From: a bacterium
GTDB taxonomy: Bacteria > Patescibacteriota > Microgenomatia > UBA1406 > GWC2-37-13
DNA length: 47,072 nt
Assembly (NCBI GenBank): GCA_021796235.1
Contig: JAJYOJ010000008.1
Location: forward strand, 1 to 47,072
Reading direction: 5' to 3'
Shown: one piece after another, positions 9,205 through 15,905 of the stretch
Numbering within the stretch: the first letter of the stretch is position 1
Layout: the number at the start of each line of letters is the position of its first letter
The notes under the pieces: generated by a model
Told to the model about the DNA's origin: nothing
The model's database searches: none
Seen by the model: the letters and a program-made list of their open reading frames with translations, nothing else
Program-made: the position numbers and the translations under genes

Positions 9205-10347
9205 CTATTGATAGTTACCTCTTCCGTCATAAACCATCGCCACAACCAACTCACCTTTTCCAGTAAATAGCGAGGCTGTAGCTATATTTGCTAAAGAAGA
9301 GTTACCAAATCTATTAATAAATTCTTGGGGTAACGTACTATAATTTGGAAGTTGTCTTACTCGTTCTATCGATTCAGCTGAACCTTCAATTGTCTCAAAT
9401 ACCGACAAGGCCATTGAATCCGTAAAAAGAACATATTCATCAATTAAATTACCTGCCATCGCCCTAGTTTGAAGAGGAAGCTCAATACCAATAGGAGCAT
9501 TGGTTCCGTAAGCAGCAAAAGTTTGCATTAGTTTAGAATTTCCCGGATCTATCCCATATAGATCTTTATATAGAGGCAGGCCTTTTTTTTGGGCAAACTG
9601 GTCGTATCCTCCACCATAGACAAATGATTCTGTCGCAATAACACGTGAGCCTTGAACATGTTCTTTTACATATTCGCCGAGCGCACAAAGACTGGCACCG
9701 TTACCCATAGAAACGACAACTGTTAAAGACCCTGTGGGATTAGCAACTTGAATCTGATCTAATAATTGTTTACCTAATTCTGACATTGCTTTTACCGTTA
9801 TATCTGCCGCCCCTACAGGATGATTCGGAGATACGTATATTTTTTCTCCCTGACCTAAACGCTCAGGATTTTGTTTTATAAGTTGTTTTAGCTGACGAGG
9901 CATTCCTAATGCGTAGTCTTGAGCTGGGGTCTTAATTATGGTCGTTCCTTTACCGCTCGGATGCCTATATCTTGCTTCAGGTAATCCATCAGGCATGATA
10001 ACAACATGTTCATAACCTAATTTTTCCGCAGCATCGCTAAACGCCACCCATCCGTTTCCAGTGCTTGGTTCAACCAAAATTGCCGTTTCAGGCGATATTG
10101 CTATGGTTTGATTATCAACAACTAGGCCCTTATTTTCTAAGTCGTGGATGATTGGCACGAAAACGTTCCTTAAACCGTAATGACAGCCCGGAACACGAGT
10201 TACGTCAAGGACATATACGTCGGCCAGACGAGGATTAAGACCTTCGAACCGGCTACCCAATTGATAGACATCGGCAGCAAAATGTAGCTTTCTTTCGGCG
10301 TTTTTAAACAGATCTTCTCTACTTGGTCGAGTCGGATTTTCTGTCAT
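9205..10347 (-). CDS. PLP fold-type II (cysteine synthase-like) protein apparently lacking the catalytic lysine
   Basis: The 380-residue sequence follows the tryptophan-synthase-beta/cysteine-synthase fold. LVEPSTGNGWVAFSDAA (91-107) corresponds to the EPTSGNTG substrate loop, VVSMGNGASLCALG (211-224) to the phosphate-binding glycine loop, RVIATES to the following strand, and VYDGRGNY (372-379) to the C-terminal GDR(Y) motif. The Schiff-base lysine normally found in a S-x-K-x-R context is replaced: the matching segment reads CHYGLRN (55-61), with Gly58 where lysine is expected. No substitute lysine is obvious nearby. The protein may bind a ligand without PLP chemistry or use another residue. 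It is divergent from a TrmB-like regulator, with a perfect palindrome between them. Confidence 0.65.
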   Translation of the reverse strand: MTENPTRPSREDLFKNAERKLHFAADVYQLGSRFEGLNPRLADVYVLDVTRVPGCHYGLRNVFVPIIHDLENKGLVVDNQTIAISPETAILVEPSTGNGWVAFSDAAEKLGYEHVVIMPDGLPEARYRHPSGKGTTIIKTPAQDYALGMPRQLKQLIKQNPERLGQGEKIYVSPNHPVGAADITVKAMSELGKQLLDQIQVANPTGSLTVVVSMGNGASLCALGEYVKEHVQGSRVIATESFVYGGGYDQFAQKKGLPLYKDLYGIDPGNSKLMQTFAAYGTNAPIGIELPLQTRAMAGNLIDEYVLFTDSMALSVFETIEGSAESIERVRQLPNYSTLPQEFINRFGNSSLANIATASLFTGKGELVVAMVYDGRGNYQ

Positions 10348-10415
10348 AGATTGCTATAATGCCTTATATTATAAATATACTTGGTGTTTTAACAAAAAAT
10401 TGTTAAAATAGTACT
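10348..10415. promoter_or_regulatory. divergent promoters with palindromic operator
   Basis: The gap contains the perfect inverted repeat TTTTAACA (10387-10394) and TGTTAAAA (10401-10408) separated by six bases. On the plus strand, an extended -10 TGT-TAAAAT (10401-10409) with TTGGTG (10381-10386) 17 bases upstream ends six bases before the ATG at 10416, giving a leaderless mRNA. On the minus strand a TATAAT (10368-10373) lies 20 bases before the ATG at 10347, with TTGTTA inside the palindrome as -35. A dimeric repressor on the palindrome would cover both promoters, so the TrmB-like product is the natural candidate for binding it. Confidence 0.7.
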
Positions 10416-11108
10416 ATGAGTCCTCAATCGCAGCTTCTTTATCAAACTCTACTTGCCTCAAGTTGTCCTCAATCGGCTAAACAGTTAGCAGCGATACTCC
10501 ATATTTACCCTAATACTGTCTATCGTCTGGCTGGACCACTAATTAAAATGGGTATAGTTTCAAAAACCGATCGTTATCCTTATCAATTCTTGGCTAAGCC
10601 GATTGAGGAAGGACTTTCATTATATCTACTGCATCAGGACGAATGGTTCTCTCAGCGATTTTTCCAAACAAAATCGATCCAATCTAAACAGATACAATTT
10701 TCATTTATTCAAAGCCGCGACGAGCTATTCAATGTTTCTATAGATGAAACAAAAAAAGCCTTGCAGTCTGTTGATCTTTTACGCTCAGGAGGCGAGATAC
10801 CAGCCGATCTTATGCTAGCATTAGTCGAAGCAAAAAAGAAAAATGTTTTTACACGCATGCTAATACAAGATTATTCCCCAGAAAACGCTGAGTTAATTTC
10901 TAATTGGAAGAAAAATGGAATATTCGTACGGAAAACTACGCTTCGCCACATCAGACTTATGATCTACGATTCAAAGATAGTATATTTCATGTCATATCGA
11001 CATTCTGATTCTGGAAAAGATATTGGTATGAAGATAAGCTACCCACCTTTTGCGGCAATTCTCTCTCAGTTATTCAACAGTTGGTGGAAAAAAGCGGAAA
11101 AAATTTAA
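10416..11108 (+). CDS. TrmB-like winged-helix transcriptional regulator
   Basis: A 230-residue protein with an N-terminal winged helix (LLYQTLLASSCPQSAKQLAAIL, then NTVYRLAGPLIKMGIV as recognition helix) and a C-terminal alpha/beta region (about 95-220) like the phospholipase-D-like sensor part of TrmB-family regulators (KKNVFTRMLIQDYSPENAELI, LRHIRLMIYDSKIVYFMSY). It is probably an autoregulator acting at the palindrome overlapping its own -10. Its divergent partner is the PLP-enzyme-like gene, so the effector may be an amino acid or related metabolite; that is inference from neighbourhood. Confidence 0.72.
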   Translation: MSPQSQLLYQTLLASSCPQSAKQLAAILHIYPNTVYRLAGPLIKMGIVSKTDRYPYQFLAKPIEEGLSLYLLHQDEWFSQRFFQTKSIQSKQIQFSFIQSRDELFNVSIDETKKALQSVDLLRSGGEIPADLMLALVEAKKKNVFTRMLIQDYSPENAELISNWKKNGIFVRKTTLRHIRLMIYDSKIVYFMSYRHSDSGKDIGMKISYPPFAAILSQLFNSWWKKAEKI

Positions 11109-11139
11109 AAATAAATTAATCTTCTAGTCTAAGTCGCTT

Positions 11140-11844
11140 CTAATTTTTGCCAAAAACGTAAAAATAGGTTTTAAAGTATTTGGGCAGCCAGCTTAAAAAC
11201 TTAAAGTTTGATTTACCAGCTTCTCTATCGCGCCAAACGGTTGGAATTTCAGTTATTTTATAACCTTTTTTGTGCGCTTTTAAAACAATTTCTAAAGAGT
11301 ACTCGAAACCGCCTGTACTTTTTATATTTATTTTTGAGAATATTTCACGTTTGTACATTTTGAATGCATTAGTTGAGTCGTGGGTTGGCACTTTAAAAAA
11401 ATAATAGAGCGTTAAACCGGCAAGTTTTGAAAGAATAGTTTTTATAACCGGTCCCCCGATCTTTTTTCCGTCTTTCATGTAGCGTGACGCACAAACAATA
11501 TCAGATCCATCTTTAATAAGTTGAAACATTTGATCAACCTGTGAAACATCGTCAGAAAGGTCTGCCATCGTAAAAACCACGGCCCGGCCTTTGGCTTTTT
11601 TCAGGCCAGTTTTTATCGAACTGATTATTCTACGCCCATCTTTTGCTGCATTTTGAATGGCTAAAATATTCCCTTTTTTTTGCGATTTTAGGTAAGAGTT
11701 TAGGACTTTTAAGGTGGGATCGTCAGAGTTACCGTAAAGAACTAAAATCTCGTGCGAAGTGCGAACTGATTTTTTAATTCTGTCCAAAACTTTGCCGATA
11801 TTTTTTTCTTCATGATATACGGGAATAATAATTGAGAGTTTCAT
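11140..11844 (-). CDS. family 2 glycosyltransferase, DPM1-like
   Basis: GT2 enzyme of 234 residues starting LSIIIPVYHEEKNIGKVL. The acidic metal site is present as MADLSDD (about residues 93-99), preceded by GRAVVFT. CASRYMKDGKKIGGP and WRDREAGKSNFKF are characteristic of polyprenol-phosphate sugar transferases. There is no membrane anchor. It is divergent from another GT2 gene with only a short gap, and both probably serve surface glycan assembly. Confidence 0.88.
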   Translation of the reverse strand: MKLSIIIPVYHEEKNIGKVLDRIKKSVRTSHEILVLYGNSDDPTLKVLNSYLKSQKKGNILAIQNAAKDGRRIISSIKTGLKKAKGRAVVFTMADLSDDVSQVDQMFQLIKDGSDIVCASRYMKDGKKIGGPVIKTILSKLAGLTLYYFFKVPTHDSTNAFKMYKREIFSKINIKSTGGFEYSLEIVLKAHKKGYKITEIPTVWRDREAGKSNFKFLSWLPKYFKTYFYVFGKN

Positions 11845-11892
11845 TTTTTATTAATGGTCTTCATTATACAATGTGCTACAATATCTGCGATT

Positions 11893-12939
11893 ATGAAATT
11901 CCCAACTCTTCTTTCTCTTATAATTCCAACCCACAACAGTGAAAACACCAGCAAAAATCTTCTGAATTCCTTGCAAAAATCTAACTTTAAAAATTTCCGA
12001 CAGATTGAGGTGATTATAGTTGATGATTATTCTAATGACAATACACTCAAAGAGCTGAAAAAAATAAAATCTGAGCTAAAATTTAAAACATCTATATTTA
12101 GTGTAAAAAAACACATAGGACCTGCCAAAGCCAGAAACATCGGCGCCCAAAAAGCCAAAGGTAAGTTTCTTTTATTTTTAGATTCTGATGTCGAGTTACA
12201 ACCGTCTGCCTTAAAATACGCCTTCCAGGAGGCAAAAAGAGCTAAGTTTTTGGCCTTTACCGGCATCTGGGACTGGCACCAAAAAACAAGAGCGTTCTTC
12301 CCCCAGTTTAAAGCTCTGCGCGATTGGTCCTACTGGTTTGTTGAACGGGAGCGGGGTGCCCGTTATTACCTCTTTTCGACCCGCGTTGCCGGAATTGAAA
12401 AAAAACTCTTTAAAAAACTGGGTGGCTTCAGTGAAAAATATAAAGATCCGACCGTTGAGGATATTGAACTTACTTACCGAATTGAAGAACAAAACAATCG
12501 AATCAGGTTTTGCCCCAAAATAATAGTTAATCACGAGTTTGAAGGATTTTTTGCCGTAGCAATAAAATATTTCAAACGAAGCCGCGACTGGATTCAGCTC
12601 TTTCCCAAAAGGCAAAAATTTGACCCGGTTGCAACCTCTAAACGTGAAGCTTTAAAACCGGTTTTTTTAGGACTTTTCTTTATAGGATTAGGCAGCTATT
12701 TATTCAGACAAAACCTGCTTTTTTTAATCGTATCGGTTGTTTTTTTTCTTTTTTTTATCGCAGTTGAACTGAAATTTTTAATCTTTCTGGCAAAAAAGAA
12801 AGGCTGGTTGTTTGTTATTCAAAGCATTCCGATAGTTATTGTCTTATACATAATTATTGGTCTCGGGAGTGCTTATGGATTATTATTATATGCCGTAGAT
12901 TCGCTTAATCAAGGCAAAAAGTGGAGATTGAAAAAATAG
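11893..12939 (+). CDS. family 2 glycosyltransferase with C-terminal membrane helices
   Basis: A 348-residue GT2 protein: LSLIIPTHNSENTSKNLL at the N-terminus, VIIVDDYSNDNT as nucleotide-binding loop, and FLLFLDSDVEL supplying DSD. The C-terminal 100 residues carry three hydrophobic segments, so it is membrane-anchored. An upstream in-frame ATG exists at 11854, but 11893 (MKFPTLLSLIIP) fits the family and lies ten bases after an extended -10 TGC-TACAAT (11874-11882). Its 3' end overlaps the convergent prepilin peptidase gene by 54 bases. Confidence 0.85.
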   Translation: MKFPTLLSLIIPTHNSENTSKNLLNSLQKSNFKNFRQIEVIIVDDYSNDNTLKELKKIKSELKFKTSIFSVKKHIGPAKARNIGAQKAKGKFLLFLDSDVELQPSALKYAFQEAKRAKFLAFTGIWDWHQKTRAFFPQFKALRDWSYWFVERERGARYYLFSTRVAGIEKKLFKKLGGFSEKYKDPTVEDIELTYRIEEQNNRIRFCPKIIVNHEFEGFFAVAIKYFKRSRDWIQLFPKRQKFDPVATSKREALKPVFLGLFFIGLGSYLFRQNLLFLIVSVVFFLFFIAVELKFLIFLAKKKGWLFVIQSIPIVIVLYIIIGLGSAYGLLLYAVDSLNQGKKWRLKK

Positions 12940-13644
12940 CACGATCAGTACGCCCAGAACTAAAAAAGGGCCAAAAGGGATTTTACTCCGCAGGCCTTTT
13001 TTCTTAAAACCTAAGAGAATCAAACCCACCGCTGCCCCTAAAATAAAACCTATATATAAAGCGGCAATGCCGCCTTTTATTCCTAACAAAAAGCCTATCG
13101 TAAAAGCCAGCTTGACATCGCCGAAACCCATACCTTTTCCCTTGGTTACGGCATGCAAAAAATAGATTGGGGCCATAATGATTAATGCCGCAGCCGCTTT
13201 TTTTGCAAATATAGTAACGTCGATGGCGTTTCCCGCAACAATCAAAGAAGAAACAAAAAAAGCGATTTGAATAGAATCCGGGATGATTTGATATTTCAGA
13301 TCGGAAAAAAATACCACGATAAGAGAAGAGATAACGCCTAAATATCCGTATTTAACAAGAATATTATCGGCAGGTGCAAAAATCCAGGTCAAAACAAAGG
13401 CTATAGCGGTTAAAACTTCAATCAACGGATAAATCGGCGAAAGTTTTTTCCCACAGTAACGGCACTTTCCCTTAAGCCAAAAAAAAGAAAGAATTGGAAA
13501 GAGATCAAACCAGTTTAGTTTATGGCTGCAATAGTCGCAGTGGGAACGTCCCATTATCGACTCATCGTTTGGCAATCGATCAATTAGGACATTTAAAAAA
13601 GATCCAATGCAGGCGCCAAAAATAAAAAGAAATATATAAAACAT
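12886..13644 (-). CDS. pilD: type IV prepilin peptidase / N-methyltransferase (A24A)
   Basis: A 252-residue polytopic membrane aspartic peptidase that cleaves prepilin leaders on the cytoplasmic side and methylates the new N-terminus. The N-terminal cytoplasmic domain has the four-cysteine zinc motif C36-x2-C39 ... C61-x2-C64 after GSFLNVLIDRLP. The catalytic aspartates are in FFSDLKYQIIPD and GFGDVKLA, followed by GFLLG. Its presence implies type IV pili or pseudopili, in line with the ComEA/ComEC genes further on. The last 54 bases overlap the 3' end of the convergent GT2 gene; it is 3 bases from the M16 peptidase gene upstream and likely in the same operon. Confidence 0.93.
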   Translation of the reverse strand: MFYIFLFIFGACIGSFLNVLIDRLPNDESIMGRSHCDYCSHKLNWFDLFPILSFFWLKGKCRYCGKKLSPIYPLIEVLTAIAFVLTWIFAPADNILVKYGYLGVISSLIVVFFSDLKYQIIPDSIQIAFFVSSLIVAGNAIDVTIFAKKAAAALIIMAPIYFLHAVTKGKGMGFGDVKLAFTIGFLLGIKGGIAALYIGFILGAAVGLILLGFKKKGLRSKIPFGPFLVLGVLIVLFFQSPLFALIKRIYGI

Positions 13645-13647
13645 TAC

Positions 13648-14946
13648 TTATAAAGAAAAATCTTCCGTTTTTATGGCATTTTCCTCAAACGGTCCAATAA
13701 TTGTAAAATTAAGCTTTTCCAGCTTGAACAGTTCTTGCGATAATGCAATAATTTCGTCATATGTAACAGCTTTTAGCTTCGATATCTCTTCTTGGATCGT
13801 CCCCATCTTATTTTCTAAAACTTTTTTCTTGCCAAAAAAATGAGCGACATTAAAGGAGTCTTCCATTGAAAGAAGCATGCGACCTTTAAGCTGTTCTTTG
13901 GCTCTCTCCATATCTTCTTTTTTCAGTTTGCCCCGCTTGAACTCTTGGTGGATTTCTAGGATAACCTCAACTGCTTCTCTAACTTTGTCCAGCTCTTTTG
14001 GGACACCTGCCTGCGTCACAACGTTACCTACATCCTGATAAAGTTGACGGCCGGTACCAATGTAATAGCAAAGCCCACGTTTTTCCCGAAGCTCCATAAA
14101 TAAACGAGAAGACGCTCCTCCTCCCAAAATAGCAGACAAAACCGATAACGTATATTTGCGCGGATCAAAAAAAGAAAAGGCCGGAAAACCCAGACAAAAA
14201 TGCGCCTGTTCAGTATTTTTTTTGCGGATTAGAATCTGTGGCTTTTCTTGATGATCTTCCGCCATAACGATTTTACCTTTAACTCCGGTTGTCCAACTGC
14301 CAAATTTTTTTTCGATCAGTTCAAGATAGCTTTTAAATGTACGTCCGTTACTATTTGCCGATGAAAAGCCGCCTGCAACGATAAGTACGGCATTGGTCGC
14401 AACATAAAAACGTTTAAGATAATCCAAGAAAGTCTCGCGCGTAAAACTTCGCACGGTTTTTTTGGTTCCAATTGTGTCAAAACCGAGTGAGTTTCCCGAA
14501 TAGATAAGATTTTCAAAAAGATTCCCCACCTGATCTTGCGGCATATCTTCATACATATTGATCTCTTCAACGATAACTCCTTTTTCACGCTCAATTTCAG
14601 TCGGATCCAGTAGGGGGTGTTGGATAAGGTCTGCTAAGACATCAATCTCCGTATCAAAATGGTCGGCTGTCCCCTTGATCCAAAATCCCGTGTAGTCTTT
14701 GGAAGTAAAAGCGTTGAATACGCCGCCTAAACCTTCGATTGTTGAAGAAATAGCGAAAGCATCAGGATATTTTTTCGTGCCTTTAAACGGCATATGTTCC
14801 AAAAAATGAGCAATTCCATTATTTTCTTTATTCTCGTAGCGGGATCCTGCGTCAAAGAGTAATAAAGTTGTCAGGCTGGGAAAGGTCTTAGTGTCAATCA
14901 AGATTACCCTAAGACCATTCTTGAGAGTGAATAATTGTGGCTCCAT
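13648..14946 (-). CDS. M16 family zinc peptidase
   Basis: Pitrilysin/mitochondrial processing peptidase-like enzyme of 432 residues, the usual two-domain length. The inverted zinc motif HFLEH is at 47-51 and the third ligand is E127 or E128 in GVIVEEINMYED, 76 residues later as expected. The C-terminal inactive-like domain contains LGGGASSRLFMELREKRGLCY. It likely cleaves peptides or processed leader fragments in the cytoplasm. A promoter is clear: TTGTCA (14976-14981 on the minus strand), 18-base spacer, TAAAAT (14952-14957), then five bases to the ATG, so the mRNA is leaderless. Confidence 0.92.
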   Translation of the reverse strand: MEPQLFTLKNGLRVILIDTKTFPSLTTLLLFDAGSRYENKENNGIAHFLEHMPFKGTKKYPDAFAISSTIEGLGGVFNAFTSKDYTGFWIKGTADHFDTEIDVLADLIQHPLLDPTEIEREKGVIVEEINMYEDMPQDQVGNLFENLIYSGNSLGFDTIGTKKTVRSFTRETFLDYLKRFYVATNAVLIVAGGFSSANSNGRTFKSYLELIEKKFGSWTTGVKGKIVMAEDHQEKPQILIRKKNTEQAHFCLGFPAFSFFDPRKYTLSVLSAILGGGASSRLFMELREKRGLCYYIGTGRQLYQDVGNVVTQAGVPKELDKVREAVEVILEIHQEFKRGKLKKEDMERAKEQLKGRMLLSMEDSFNVAHFFGKKKVLENKMGTIQEEISKLKAVTYDEIIALSQELFKLEKLNFTIIGPFEENAIKTEDFSL

Positions 14947-14951
14947 GTCCT

Positions 14952-15030
14952 ATTTTACCTTAATTCACTTCCATTTGACAACCTGTGATCTTTTTAGGTA
15001 TATTAAAAATAAATAGATATAAGGAGGTGA
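14952..15030. promoter_or_regulatory. back-to-back promoters sharing -35 bases, plus strong Shine-Dalgarno
   Basis: On the plus strand TTGACA (14975-14980), 18 bases, TATATT (14999-15004), then AAGGAGGTGA (15021-15030) seven bases before the ATG at 15038. On the minus strand TTGTCA (14976-14981), 18 bases, TAAAAT. The two -35 hexamers occupy the same bases because TTGACAA read backwards is TTGTCAA, so the polymerases must compete. The Shine-Dalgarno is complementary to ten bases of the canonical 16S tail and is the strongest seen in this window. Confidence 0.8.
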
Positions 15031-15037
15031 AACTTCG

Positions 15038-15259
15038 ATGCATGAAGATCATAAAACACATCACAAATTACTTTTAAAAGCGCTTATTATCGGGCTTCTT
15101 GTCTTGGCTTTGGGCGAGTACCTTCTTTATCGCAATGAAATGAAACTGAACCAAATGCTGTCTGAGGGACTTATGCAACTTAAAGAAGGAAAACAAACGC
15201 CGGTAGCTACAAAGGGAGCCGTGATGGTTTCACCAACTATCAAGACGCTCAAAAAGTGA
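15038..15259 (+). CDS. small single-pass membrane protein, 73 aa
   Basis: Starts with a His-rich cytoplasmic stretch (MHEDHKTHHK), followed by one membrane helix (about 11-29, LLLKALIIGLLVLALGEYLL) and a polar C-terminal tail. I do not recognise a family. The gene has a near-consensus promoter and a perfect Shine-Dalgarno, which implies high expression and is unlike the leaderless genes around it. The His-rich N-terminus could bind metal, but nothing confirms this. Confidence 0.7.
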   Translation: MHEDHKTHHKLLLKALIIGLLVLALGEYLLYRNEMKLNQMLSEGLMQLKEGKQTPVATKGAVMVSPTIKTLKK

Positions 15260-15407
15260 GCCGTTGTTACAGTTTGATCCATTAAATAATCTAGTAATTA
15301 AACGCCAGTTGTTTTTTTGTTACAATTGACTTAATATTTTAATTAATCCCTGCAACAATCTCTTTCCTAAAAAATAATTTGATCAATAGCTCTTTTTAAG
15401 AGTGTAG

Positions 15408-15413
15408 TATAAT
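15408..15413 (+). promoter_or_regulatory. -10 element of tRNA-Gln promoter
   Basis: TATAAT ends 12 bases before the mature tRNA start, suitable for a transcript with a short 5' leader. No good -35 is seen at 16-18 bases upstream. The remainder of 15260-15407 is AT-rich and shows only a short CTCTT/AAGAG inverted repeat. Confidence 0.5.
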
Positions 15414-15425
15414 TAAAAATATTGT

Positions 15426-15499
15426 TGCGGAGTCATCTAACGGTAGGATGCGACTCTCTGAAAGTTGTCATCTTGGTTCGAATCCAAGCTCCGCAGCCA
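15426..15499 (+). tRNA. tRNA-Gln (anticodon CTG), CCA encoded
   Basis: The sequence folds as a cloverleaf: acceptor stem TGCGGAG/CTCCGCA, three-pair D stem ATC/GAT with a GG-containing loop, anticodon stem CGACT/AGTTG with one G-T pair around the loop CTCTGAA (anticodon CTG, U33 before it), four-base variable loop and T stem CTTGG/CCAAG around TTCGAAT. The discriminator is G and the 3' CCA is encoded. Confidence 0.95.
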
Positions 15500-15571
15500 T
15501 TCGACTTGTCGTTTCGCTCCTCGCTCCTGGCCATGGAACTTGTTGAAAGGCCGGCCAATTACGAGTCGAAT
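15499..15571. repeat. intergenic palindromic repeat after tRNA
   Basis: ATTCGACT (15499-15506) and AGTCGAAT (15564-15571) form inverted ends of a GC-rich 73-base unit that contains internal GGCC-rich inverted sequence. It is followed by GAGCGAGCGAAG, a sequence style seen in other intergenic repeats of this window (22455-22473 and 23949-23970). It may end the tRNA transcript or be a dispersed element. Confidence 0.5.
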
Positions 15572-15602
15572 GTGGTGAGCGAGCGAAGCTGAGTCAAACA
15601 TG

Positions 15603-15845
15603 ATGTTTTACTTTTATATTCTTCGTTGTTCAGATAACTCACTTTACTGTGGTCAAACCAATAATCTGGAAAGAAGAATAAAAGAACATAATTTTGATAA
15701 AAATAAATCGGCAAAATATTTAAGAGCAAAAAAACCGGTAAAGCTTGTTTATTTTGAAGAATATCCAACTTTAAAAGATGCAATGAAACGTGAATGGCAA
15801 ATAAAAAAATGGACAAAAGCGAAAAAAGAAGCTTTAATAAAATGA
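15603..15845 (+). CDS. GIY-YIG nuclease-domain protein (UPF0213/YhbQ-like)
   Basis: An 80-residue single-domain GIY-YIG protein. FYFYILRC-x5-LYCGQTNNLERRIKEHN supplies the Y...YxG core, the arginine (RR) and the histidine, and YPTLKDAMKREWQIKKW the conserved glutamate region. Such stand-alone proteins are common in bacteria and are thought to act on nucleic acids; the precise role is not settled. ATGATG at 15600/15603 gives two possible starts. It sits directly after a palindromic repeat. Confidence 0.88.
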   Translation: MFYFYILRCSDNSLYCGQTNNLERRIKEHNFDKNKSAKYLRAKKPVKLVYFEEYPTLKDAMKREWQIKKWTKAKKEALIK

Positions 15846-15905
15846 AGAATTAAAATCGTTCTATAAAAAGCGGGGTTTTACCTCTTAGAAGAATAAGTAA
15901 GCGTT

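Noticed and set aside
15620-15845. GIY-YIG protein as homing endonuclease marking a mobile intron.
   Set aside because: It is a short stand-alone UPF0213-type protein with no intron structure; the nearby tRNA is intact.
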